In this document: in pieces, positions 42,983-50,940 of the stretch | How positions within the stretch are numbered: the stretch's first letter is position 1 | How the letters are laid out: the number at the start of each line of letters is the position of its first letter | Origin: Bacillus sp. FJAT-27225 | GTDB taxonomy: Bacteria > Bacillota > Bacilli > Bacillales > Cytobacillaceae | Reading direction: 5' to 3' | Length of the DNA stretch: 64,000 nucleotides | Assembly: GCF_001685025.1 (NCBI RefSeq) | Contig: NZ_MAYU01000012.1 | Coordinates: 918,467 to 982,466, forward strand | Position numbers and translations under genes: made by a program | The notes under the pieces: generated by a model | The model's database searches: none | What the model was told of the DNA's origin: nothing | Seen by the model: the letters and a program-made list of their open reading frames with translations, nothing else

Positions 42983-44335
42983 TTAGCCACTATGTCGTCG
43001 CTGAAGTTTATTTTTAAATTGGTTAATCAATTTCCTCAAAAGGACAATATCGGCCGGTTTAATAAGAAGAAATCCCGACAGTTTTTCACCTGTTATCCTT
43101 TTAAATAAAAATGATTTTATTAAAAAGCTTAAACTATAGGATATGGATGTAGCAATCGCTGCCCCTGTCGCTTTATATTCAGGTATAAGAATCAAGTTCA
43201 GGATTGTACTTAACACAACATTAAAAATGGATACATACAGATTTACCTCTGGTTTCCCCCGTGCAGCTATATCGTTTGAGAGAATTTTTTCAACCGCCAA
43301 CAACGAGATGCCAGGGAGTAAAACTTTAATTAGGAACGGTGTTTCTAGATAATCATTCCCTAATATTGGGACAATAATGTCTATTAACAGAAAAACGACC
43401 AGAGAAAAGGCAGCCATAAATATCATAGTGAACCTGCTCACTATTGATGTCAGCCTATTGCGTTCCTCCTCCGTTCCCATCGAGGCGATCCTCGGAAGAA
43501 GCACAGAGGAAATGGATTGCGTAAAAACGGATAACTTTTCACTTAAATTAAGTGCGGTGAAATACACACCGAACGCTGCAGGACTAGCAAAGGCATAAAG
43601 AATATAAACATTGATTCGATAATTAAAAAAGGTGACCAGATTGCTCAGATAGGATTTAAACCCATAGCGAAAAGATTTTTTTAAATAAGGGACATTTAAT
43701 TTAAGGTCTTGTTTTGAAAACGAGAATTTTTTTAAGAAAACCGTTATTATAAACAAAAATGTAGCTACATGCCCAAGAATAAAAGCAAACAAAGCCCCTT
43801 GCAGCCCTAAATTAAAGATGACGACCAGAAAAAGGACAAATAGCAAATTCGAAATTTGCGTAAACACCAGGATTGTATTAAAAATTTTAAAGTCCTGGAT
43901 TCCCTGAAAAATCGTTTGAAAAAACGTATTTAGAAGCATAAAAGGAATCGCGAACAATATGAGATAGACAGACGATTTATCTGGTATTTGATCGAAAGAG
44001 GCTCCCCCGCCGAAAAGGGCAATAAATGCAAATCCCCCTGCGATTCCGACCACACTAAGGAAAATCCCAATCAAAAGGTTATTATAGAATGCCTGCTGGA
44101 CCGAGACCTCTTCCTTACTCACATAGTATACGGTTGATATATTCCATCCCATGTTAATCATCATGACCAGAGTTGCAGCGAAAGTAGTGATGATTCCGTA
44201 ATGTCCCTGCAGAGTCGATCCCAGAACCCTTGCTATGATCATAATTAGCAGGAAGCCAATTATAATACTTGTTATTTGGCGGACCAGTGTGATGTAGGTA
44301 TTCTTCAGAAAACTATTTTTCGCCATAGTTGTCAC
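42983..44335 (-). CDS. Polysaccharide flippase (Wzx/MurJ-type, MOP superfamily)
   Basis: A 450-residue membrane protein with about 12-14 hydrophobic segments; the N-terminal KNTYITLVRQITSIIIGFLL is typical of Wzx. It would move lipid-linked repeat units across the membrane. It starts at a GTG that overlaps the upstream glycosyltransferase stop by four bases (GTGA); an ATG three codons later is an alternative. The polymerase and chain-length genes of the same Wzy-dependent pathway lie downstream. Confidence 0.9.
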   Translation of the reverse strand: MTTMAKNSFLKNTYITLVRQITSIIIGFLLIMIIARVLGSTLQGHYGIITTFAATLVMMINMGWNISTVYYVSKEEVSVQQAFYNNLLIGIFLSVVGIAGGFAFIALFGGGASFDQIPDKSSVYLILFAIPFMLLNTFFQTIFQGIQDFKIFNTILVFTQISNLLFVLFLVVIFNLGLQGALFAFILGHVATFLFIITVFLKKFSFSKQDLKLNVPYLKKSFRYGFKSYLSNLVTFFNYRINVYILYAFASPAAFGVYFTALNLSEKLSVFTQSISSVLLPRIASMGTEEERNRLTSIVSRFTMIFMAAFSLVVFLLIDIIVPILGNDYLETPFLIKVLLPGISLLAVEKILSNDIAARGKPEVNLYVSIFNVVLSTILNLILIPEYKATGAAIATSISYSLSFLIKSFLFKRITGEKLSGFLLIKPADIVLLRKLINQFKNKLQRRHSG

Positions 44336-45561
44336 CCGTGGCCGCCTAGCCGCTTAGTAAAGTCTAAATAATTCTTTTCGGCATTATAGTTCTCATTCCA
44401 CATTGAAAATGCATTATTCCTAAAACGGATGATATCAGTCTCTGGCAAGGAAGCAAAACGGTCAAATTGGCCTGCCAGCTCTTTGGGGCTCACATCTTTG
44501 GATACGAGCTGCCCGTTGTCGCTGTTAACCAGTTCTCCCGTGCCTCCCACATCCGTTGCCACTGCCGGGATTCCGCAGCTATATGCTTCCATAATAGATA
44601 CAGGTATACCTTCACTCGAACTTACATTCACAAAAAGATCTACAGGATGTTGAATGTAATAGTTAATCACTTCATGGTTATCCATACTTCCCTTAAATTC
44701 ATACGTAATAGTAGAAGGGAGGTTTTTGGCCATTTTTTCAAGTTTTTCGCGTTCCGGGCCATCACCTATATGAACCCAGTGGATCGTGCTTCCGCAGCAG
44801 GCAAGCGCATCCACTAAGAGTTCAAGCCTCTTGACCGGCACCATATACGAACAGCTGATTATCCTGAAAATACCATCACTAGATTTTTCAGCTCTGCCAG
44901 CAGGTTGCAGCGTCCCTAGTCTCGCTAACTCAAGGTTATTAAAATTCAAACCGTTTTGGTTTTTCATGTAGTTCAATCCGTAATTCGATATTAAAAAAAG
45001 TTTATCAAGTCTTTCTACTGTTCTTTTCTTTAGCGGAAGGTAAGGCGGGGAATGCCTGTCATCGTAAATATCGCCACCATGCCCTCTCGAATATGCTTTT
45101 AGGCCAGGGAAAGTTTCTTTAAGAAGTCCGAGGCCCGGTGCTAGAGAAAGCCAATAAGAGTAAAGTATGAAGTTTTCCTCATTCTGCCCGCTTATGATTG
45201 CGTTACGGATATAATTTCTTAAAATTGCTGCCTTTGCGGTCCAGGATAATAGTTTGGCTATTCCTTTAAGGCCGAATTGTTTAGCAGTTTTAAATTCCGC
45301 TGCTATCCAACGCATTGCCTGAAGATTAATGAATAAGCCTGCTGAATCAACGGCTTGATTTCGTTTACCTGCCTTAATAGGCTCGTGGAGAATCACATTT
45401 CCGGGTACATCTCGCTTTGTTGATAAATCTTGTGCATTAACAGGGATAATATGTACCTTGCCAAATTTTTCACAAAGATAATCCAATTCCACTTTTAGAA
45501 ACTCTTCACCAGGATAATATGGATAACGATGAGTTATGAGAATTAATTCTTTATTTTTCAT
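44332..45561 (-). CDS. Family 4 glycosyltransferase
   Basis: A 409-residue GT-B enzyme beginning MKNKELILITHRYPYYPGEE. SCSYMVPVKRLELLVDAL and the donor-site region SSSEGIPVSIMEAYSCGIP are family 4 motifs. An upstream GTG would extend it by 18 codons, but that codon lies inside a terminator-like hairpin (45591-45627), so the internal ATG at 45559-45561 is preferred although its ribosome binding site is weak. It is coupled to the flippase gene by a four-base overlap. Confidence 0.85.
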   Translation of the reverse strand: MKNKELILITHRYPYYPGEEFLKVELDYLCEKFGKVHIIPVNAQDLSTKRDVPGNVILHEPIKAGKRNQAVDSAGLFINLQAMRWIAAEFKTAKQFGLKGIAKLLSWTAKAAILRNYIRNAIISGQNEENFILYSYWLSLAPGLGLLKETFPGLKAYSRGHGGDIYDDRHSPPYLPLKKRTVERLDKLFLISNYGLNYMKNQNGLNFNNLELARLGTLQPAGRAEKSSDGIFRIISCSYMVPVKRLELLVDALACCGSTIHWVHIGDGPEREKLEKMAKNLPSTITYEFKGSMDNHEVINYYIQHPVDLFVNVSSSEGIPVSIMEAYSCGIPAVATDVGGTGELVNSDNGQLVSKDVSPKELAGQFDRFASLPETDIIRFRNNAFSMWNENYNAEKNYLDFTKRLGGHG

Positions 45562-45590
45562 GCCGTTCACATCAATTCGATTTGGATTTA

Positions 45591-45627
45591 AAAAACCGTC
45601 TGTAACCAAAGTCACAAACGGTTTTTC
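45591..45627. terminator. Terminator or attenuator between tagO and the polysaccharide genes
   Basis: The imperfect long stem AAAAACCGTCTGTAAC / GTCACAAACGGTTTTT starts at the tagO stop codon, with T-runs in both directions. The genes downstream on the minus strand would need read-through or a promoter of their own. Confidence 0.7.
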
Positions 45628-45630
45628 TCA

Positions 45631-46689
45631 TTAATGTTTTCCAGTGACTTTCCTATACATTTTTATAAATGGCCTATGGCGCTCATTTACCAAGCCAATA
45701 AATTCAGCTATAAGCTGGAAGAATATCAACAGACCAAATATTATCAGCAATGAACCCCAGAGCGTTGTGGTTTCAAACAGGACAGCACATACACTGAATA
45801 ATATCCCCAGAGCATATATAACTAATACCGTATTGCGGTGGGATAAGCCAAGGGCGAGCATTCGATGGTGCAAATGGCTCTTATCCGGGGCAGAGATCGG
45901 CCTTTTGTTAACAAGTCTTCGAATTATTGCATAAGTTGTATCAAAAATAGGAACACCTAAAATAATGATTGGAACAACAATACTGAAAAGAGTCACACTC
46001 TTATAAAGCCCGAGCAAAGAAAGGATTGATATCGAATAACCTAAAAATAGGGATCCGGTGTCTCCCATAAAAATCTTTGCCGGATGGAAATTATAAAACA
46101 GAAAGCCGATCGTGCTTCCCAGTAATATTAAGGCCAAAGCAAGTATCAGAGACTTTCCCGCGATAAATGCCATAAAAGCAATGGTTGCAATCCCTATTGA
46201 TGAAATCCCGGCAGCGAGGCCATCAAGCCCGTCAATCAAATTAATCGCATTGGTTATGGCAACAATCCAAAAAATCGTGATAGGAATTGCCCATATACCA
46301 AGATTAATTTTTTCCATAAAAGGTATACTAATAAAGTCAATTGTTAATCCTGTACTTACAACGATCCCAGCAGCAGCTATCTGACCCAAAAATTTCATCT
46401 TGGCAGAAAGTCCATATTTATCGTCCAGAATCCCGATAATGATGACAAGAATAGCACCAATGGATATTCCTGTTACTTTTTGATCATGAAGGCCTGCAGC
46501 AAAAAAACCTGTTACGACTCCAAGGAATATCGCAAGCCCACCCAGCCTCGGCATGACCTTTTCATGTACCTTCCGGGCGTTGGGCTTGTCTGTTGCGTTT
46601 ATCTTTATCGCAAGTTTTATGACAAATGGAGTACAGATGATAACTGTGAATAGGGATACAAAGAAGGCTATTATTAATTGGTTTGTCAT
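45631..46689 (-). CDS. tagO: TagO, undecaprenyl-phosphate GlcNAc-1-phosphate transferase
   Basis: A 352-residue membrane protein with 10-11 hydrophobic segments. It has the MraY/WecA motifs: NARKVHEKVMPRLGGLAIF, NLIDGLDGLAAGISSI (catalytic Asp region), GDTGSLFLGY and the cytosolic PDKSHLHHRML His loop. It links GlcNAc-1-P to undecaprenyl phosphate, the first step for wall teichoic acid and other wall polymers. The start was set at the ATG 46687-46689 with AAGGGG upstream. An ECF-sigma-type promoter lies about 60 bases further upstream. It heads a polysaccharide operon here. Confidence 0.93.
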   Translation of the reverse strand: MTNQLIIAFFVSLFTVIICTPFVIKLAIKINATDKPNARKVHEKVMPRLGGLAIFLGVVTGFFAAGLHDQKVTGISIGAILVIIIGILDDKYGLSAKMKFLGQIAAAGIVVSTGLTIDFISIPFMEKINLGIWAIPITIFWIVAITNAINLIDGLDGLAAGISSIGIATIAFMAFIAGKSLILALALILLGSTIGFLFYNFHPAKIFMGDTGSLFLGYSISILSLLGLYKSVTLFSIVVPIIILGVPIFDTTYAIIRRLVNKRPISAPDKSHLHHRMLALGLSHRNTVLVIYALGILFSVCAVLFETTTLWGSLLIIFGLLIFFQLIAEFIGLVNERHRPFIKMYRKVTGKH

Positions 46690-46746
46690 TTTGCTTCCCC
46701 TTTTTTTTGAGGTAATTTCAATCCTACCTAGTTTAACATACAATAG

Positions 46747-46773
46747 GACGACTAACAGTGGTCTAAAGTTACA
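46747..46773 (-). promoter_or_regulatory. ECF-sigma-type promoter of tagO
   Basis: On the minus strand TGTAAC (46768-46773), a 17-base spacer and CGTC (46747-46750) match the -35/-10 of the sigma-X/M/W group (TGtAAC-N16-17-CGTC). A second TGTAAC lies 11 bases further upstream. These factors control envelope genes in B. subtilis. The match is seen; function is inferred. Confidence 0.55.
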
Positions 46774-46916
46774 TTTAAGTTACATTTCCCAATCAGTTCT
46801 TTTTCAGATACCAAAATTCGAATGACTTTAAACTTATTTTCAGCCTAAAACATGGTACATGTCAATTATTTATATTTTCCATCCGTTTGGTTAAATTAAG
46901 TCTGTGTAATTAAAGG

Positions 46917-46955
46917 CAATAATCCCTGTGGTATGCACCCACAGGGATTATGTTT
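46917..46955 (-). terminator. Terminator of the lytC-type gene
   Basis: The stem ATAATCCCTGTGG/CCACAGGGATTAT lies just past the stop codon. The T-run on the minus strand is interrupted. Confidence 0.75.
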
Positions 46956-46959
46956 AGTT

Positions 46960-48453
46960 TTATTGCTTATTGAAATAGTTGACAATACCTCTATATATTG
47001 CATCCGAAGCCTTTTGCCTTTGGGCATCTGTTTTAAATTTGCCTGCATCTGTTCCATTTGAAATAAAAGCCATTTCGACAAGGACACTCGGCATTCTTGT
47101 TTCCTTTATTACCCTGAAATCCCCTTCTTTAACACCTCGGTCTCTCGTCCCGAGAGCTTTAACCAATTCCTTTTGGATTTCTTCGGCAAGCAATCTGCTA
47201 TCCGCCGAGGCATAAACATCATTCCACCAGGTTTCTGTCCCATTTGCAGAAGATGTCGTAAAGGCATTCATATGGATACTAATAAAAATATCAGCTCCTG
47301 ATTTATTTGCCTGGGCAACCCGTTCACTCAACGATGGGAAGGAGTCTTCAGTTCTGGTCATTAAAATTTTTGATAAAGAATCATTCAGCCTGGAATTGAG
47401 CTTATTCGCTACATCCAGTACGATTTCCTTTTCAACAAGGCCATTGCCTGAAGCGCCGGGATCGGTTCCACCGTGTCCTGGATCGATCATAATTGTTTTA
47501 CCAACAATAGAAACACTCAGTTTATTGAAAATTTCATCCGAAACCGACCCAGGACCGCCAAGAATTGTGAAATCCTCGAAACCATTATTTATAATGGCGT
47601 TTTTAGTATTTTGAGGGATCGTTGAGTTGGTTAGCAAAATCGGCTGGTTCCGCTTTGCAGCCAGGACTGAACCTGTTAGTGCATCTGCAAAATTCATTCC
47701 GGTTGCGATAAAGGATTCATTCCGGGCATTAAAGTACAAACCTGCAATATTTTCTGCAACCTCATACCTATTTTGTCCCCCTATCCGGAATGGGCTAGGT
47801 ACTTGGCCGGCGACTTTTGCAGAGACACTCCCTTCGCCTCCAACGATAATAGTTTGCTTTACACCAAATTGGTTTATTATATCCTTCGTGGACTGTGAAA
47901 GTTCATTTGTGTTAGTTAACAAGATCGGATATCCGTTCCTTGCAGCATAAGGCGCAATGGCAAGGGCATCTGGAAAGTTCATACCATAGGCAAGGACGAC
48001 TTTATCACTGCGGCCAAGATGGGTTGCAATATTATTGGCTACTTCATAACGGTTACTTCCGGAAATTCGCTCAACGGTCTTCCCCATCGCCCTCAATTCA
48101 TTGAGTACATCCTCGGAAATGCTTCCCGGGCCCCCGACTGCAATGATTTTGGTTGCATTCAGCCTTACAATTTCATTTTTTGTTGCTGCAGTTAATACTC
48201 CTGGGTGGGTCAATAGGATAGGAGCGTTATATCTATATGCCAAAGGGCCGGCTGCCAGTGCATCTGCAAAAGCTTCATAATTGGCCAAAATAACAGTAGA
48301 AGAAGATGTCCATCCATTAGTAGAAACATTAACCGCAACCTCAAAACGATTCTGTCCGCCAAGCCTCGTTGTGTAACCCTCTGCTGAGGCCTGGACAATT
48401 CCCATAAAACTAAGAACGGCGGCAAACAGAAGAGTTACATAAAACTTTTTCAC
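46960..48453 (-). CDS. lytC: N-acetylmuramoyl-L-alanine amidase with three CWB2 repeats (LytC)
   Basis: A 497-residue secreted autolysin with a signal peptide (residues 1 to about 24). Three CWB2 cell-wall-binding repeats of about 95 residues follow (signatures RLGGQNRFEVAVNVS, RISGSNRYEVANNIA, RIGGQNRYEVAENIA), then an Amidase_3 domain (about 318-497). Its zinc ligands lie in DPGHGGTDPG, EKEI and SIHMNA, and the catalytic Glu in VLVEMAFISN. Length and order equal B. subtilis LytC (496). It cleaves between muramic acid and the peptide. It starts at a GTG with AGGAGG upstream, next to the lytB-type gene as in B. subtilis. Confidence 0.95.
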   Translation of the reverse strand: MKKFYVTLLFAAVLSFMGIVQASAEGYTTRLGGQNRFEVAVNVSTNGWTSSSTVILANYEAFADALAAGPLAYRYNAPILLTHPGVLTAATKNEIVRLNATKIIAVGGPGSISEDVLNELRAMGKTVERISGSNRYEVANNIATHLGRSDKVVLAYGMNFPDALAIAPYAARNGYPILLTNTNELSQSTKDIINQFGVKQTIIVGGEGSVSAKVAGQVPSPFRIGGQNRYEVAENIAGLYFNARNESFIATGMNFADALTGSVLAAKRNQPILLTNSTIPQNTKNAIINNGFEDFTILGGPGSVSDEIFNKLSVSIVGKTIMIDPGHGGTDPGASGNGLVEKEIVLDVANKLNSRLNDSLSKILMTRTEDSFPSLSERVAQANKSGADIFISIHMNAFTTSSANGTETWWNDVYASADSRLLAEEIQKELVKALGTRDRGVKEGDFRVIKETRMPSVLVEMAFISNGTDAGKFKTDAQRQKASDAIYRGIVNYFNKQ

Positions 48454-48517
48454 GATTGATAAAACCTCCTAGTTGTCTATTAATCTGTCATGCTGTACTA
48501 AACTTGCAATAAAAAGC

Positions 48518-48553
48518 CCAAAAGAAAAGATTGCCAGATTGCCGGCAATCTTT
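48518..48553 (-). terminator. Terminator of the lytB-type gene
   Basis: The stem AAAGATTGCC/GGCAATCTTT is followed on the minus strand by TTTTCTTTT, about 20 bases past the stop codon. Confidence 0.85.
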
Positions 48554-48573
48554 CCCAAATAACCATTCAATTT

Positions 48574-50769
48574 TTAGTAATTTACTAATGAAGCTCCTGG
48601 ATAATAGTGGCGAAGTATTTCATCATATTTGAAGCCTTGCTTAGCCATATTGTTAGCCCCAAATTGGCTCATCCCTACACCATGGCCAAAGCCCTTACCT
48701 CTAATGGTCAATGTATCGGTTCCAGCATCATAAGTAGTAGGATCAAGGAGAGTACTCTTAAATACTCCTGTACCAAAAAGGCTTCTAAATGCTCCGACAC
48801 TATCGGTGATCTCAACCGGGATTCTGTCAATTTCACTTAAGCTGTTATAACGGTACTGGTTGGTAGCCTTATCCTTTACCATTATCGTCATCTTAATCGT
48901 AGCGTTGATTGCCCTGTTCCCTGCTGTCCTTTGCGGAGCAGCTTCAAAGCCGTCAATTGAAACAATTTTTATTTCTGTATTTGCAAACCCTTTGTTTTGG
49001 AGCCACGCCTTCAATTTTGCAGCGATGGCTGAATCCTTTTCAGCAGGTGTGGTGCTTGTCCACCACCAGCCGGGATTTTTTAAAGAACCTGGCTTATTAG
49101 CTTCAAGAGCATTCAAATCAATTTGAGTCTTCTTCAGAGGAATGCTCCACGGGTTTATAGGATCAAAGGAATCCGGTTTAGCCTGTAAATAAGGAACCTG
49201 CGCAGTGCCCCATGCACCAGTATTTGATTCAATATAACCGCCATTGCTTGATGAGAAAACAGCGGAAATCAGGTTACCGTTGTACTTCAAAACTTTGCCC
49301 CTGGTTTCCTCTACAGCCTGGTTTGTCCGTTGTTCATAAGGATCCTTCCCCCATGAATATCCGCCATATACCTGGTAGCCCTGAGTATCCGCAACTACTT
49401 TGCCCATATCATCGATCGAGTACGTCCTGGCAGCAACCGCCTGGGCTTTTAGTGCCTCTAGGCTCCAGCTTGCAGGCATTTCTCTCGGAACGACCCCTTT
49501 TAAATAATCCTCGAACGGAATATTTCTATTAATTGGCCTTACATTGCCATTTTCAAGGGTAAAATCCATTTGCCCAATGTAAGGGCGGTTATTGATTTTG
49601 ATTTGATGCTGGTCTCCATAACCCGCTGGCAACAAGGTAAAAGGAGCAGTACCAAAATCCTTTATTCTTTCAGATCCTTGGAATAAAGCCAGTCTCCCAT
49701 TTTCATTTTTTACGGAATAAGCAGCATTTTGTGCTAGCCAAACTTCATTCGGCAGACTTGAAACTACAGCTTCACTTACAGACCCTGTACCACCAAGAAT
49801 CGTGAAGCTGGAGATACTGCGCTCATTTATTACCGCCCTAATGGAATCAGGAAGCCTATCTGGCCTTGTCAATAATAAAGGAGCGTTTTGTTTTGCTGCC
49901 AAAACGGAACCTGTCAGCGCATCCGCAAAAGTCAGTCCGGTAGAAACAAAAGCGGTCTCCGCTGGCAAGTTCAACTGTCTGATAATATTGGCAGAAACCT
50001 CATAGCGGTCCGCACCGCCAATCCTAGATGAATTAGGAAGCTGCCCTGCAACAGCTGCGGAAACACTTCCTTCTCCCCCTATAACCAGGGTATTCTGTTT
50101 CCCTTGTAACGCGAGCTTTGTAGCATCTGGAAGCTTATCCTTAGCAGTCAGTAAAATTGGATAACCGGTTCTTGCTGCATAAGGAGCAATTGAAAGAGCG
50201 TCAGAGAATACGAGCCCGTTTGCCACAACAGCTCCACCGTTATTCGGAATTTCAGCAGCTATATTTTTTGATACTTCATATCTGTCTTTCCCGCCAATCC
50301 TGATAACATTTTGAGCCATGCCTCTTAACTGGCTCTCTACAGTTGCCGAAACACTTCCTGTTCCGCCAATGATATAAATTGTTTGGGGCGCAAGCTCATT
50401 AATTTTTAATAATGTTTCAGATTTTAAAGAATTGGGTAAAGTAAGCAATATTGGAGCATCTTTATAATAAGCAAAAGGTGATGCAGCCAGAGCATCAGCA
50501 AATGCCAGATAATTTACCACAACGACAGAGTTCGATTTGTTCCATCCACTGGAAGCTACGTTGTTTGCAACTTGGAATCGATCGCTTCCTGACAATCTTA
50601 TATTTCCATTTGCAAGCTTGTAGCTGCCAGTGGTTGTTATATCGATAGATTTGGAATTTCCAATAAAATTACTCAGCTTTACTGAAATGGTAGAACCTTC
50701 TGCAAAAGTCGACAATGAAAAAAAAGAAATAACAAAGATGAGAATGCAAGAAAGTATTCTTTTATTCAA
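48574..50769 (-). CDS. lytB: SpoIID/LytB-domain protein with three CWB2 repeats (LytB, amidase enhancer)
   Basis: A 731-residue secreted protein with a signal peptide and an N-terminal extra segment. Three CWB2 repeats (RLSGSDRFQVANNVA, RIGGKDRYEVSKNIA, RIGGADRYEVSANII) follow, then a SpoIID/LytB domain (about 395-731) with FEDYLKGVVPREMPASW, LEALKAQAVAARTYS and GHGVGMSQFGANNMA. B. subtilis LytB (705 residues) has the same composition and stimulates LytC. SpoIID-type domains can act as lytic transglycosylases on denuded glycan. It lies directly upstream of the lytC-type gene. Confidence 0.94.
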   Translation of the reverse strand: MNKRILSCILIFVISFFSLSTFAEGSTISVKLSNFIGNSKSIDITTTGSYKLANGNIRLSGSDRFQVANNVASSGWNKSNSVVVVNYLAFADALAASPFAYYKDAPILLTLPNSLKSETLLKINELAPQTIYIIGGTGSVSATVESQLRGMAQNVIRIGGKDRYEVSKNIAAEIPNNGGAVVANGLVFSDALSIAPYAARTGYPILLTAKDKLPDATKLALQGKQNTLVIGGEGSVSAAVAGQLPNSSRIGGADRYEVSANIIRQLNLPAETAFVSTGLTFADALTGSVLAAKQNAPLLLTRPDRLPDSIRAVINERSISSFTILGGTGSVSEAVVSSLPNEVWLAQNAAYSVKNENGRLALFQGSERIKDFGTAPFTLLPAGYGDQHQIKINNRPYIGQMDFTLENGNVRPINRNIPFEDYLKGVVPREMPASWSLEALKAQAVAARTYSIDDMGKVVADTQGYQVYGGYSWGKDPYEQRTNQAVEETRGKVLKYNGNLISAVFSSSNGGYIESNTGAWGTAQVPYLQAKPDSFDPINPWSIPLKKTQIDLNALEANKPGSLKNPGWWWTSTTPAEKDSAIAAKLKAWLQNKGFANTEIKIVSIDGFEAAPQRTAGNRAINATIKMTIMVKDKATNQYRYNSLSEIDRIPVEITDSVGAFRSLFGTGVFKSTLLDPTTYDAGTDTLTIRGKGFGHGVGMSQFGANNMAKQGFKYDEILRHYYPGASLVNY

Positions 50770-50897
50770 TTATGTGTCCTCCCCAACTTAATAAACTAGA
50801 TTTGAAAAATCCTCCTTTTTCACCAATTTTTTTATTATATCTATAAATTTATCAAAATTTGTAAAAGGAGTAAATGGGCAATTTGATACACAAACAA

Positions 50898-50933
50898 TAA
50901 AAAGCCCTTTCTATTTTTAGAAAGAGCCCTTAA
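50898..50933 (-). terminator. Terminator of the CWB2/PIG-L gene
   Basis: The stem AGCCCTTTCTA/TAGAAAGAGCCCT (one mismatch) is followed by TTTTTATTG on the minus strand, a few bases past the stop codon. Confidence 0.85.
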
Positions 50934-50940
50934 TTGTCTA

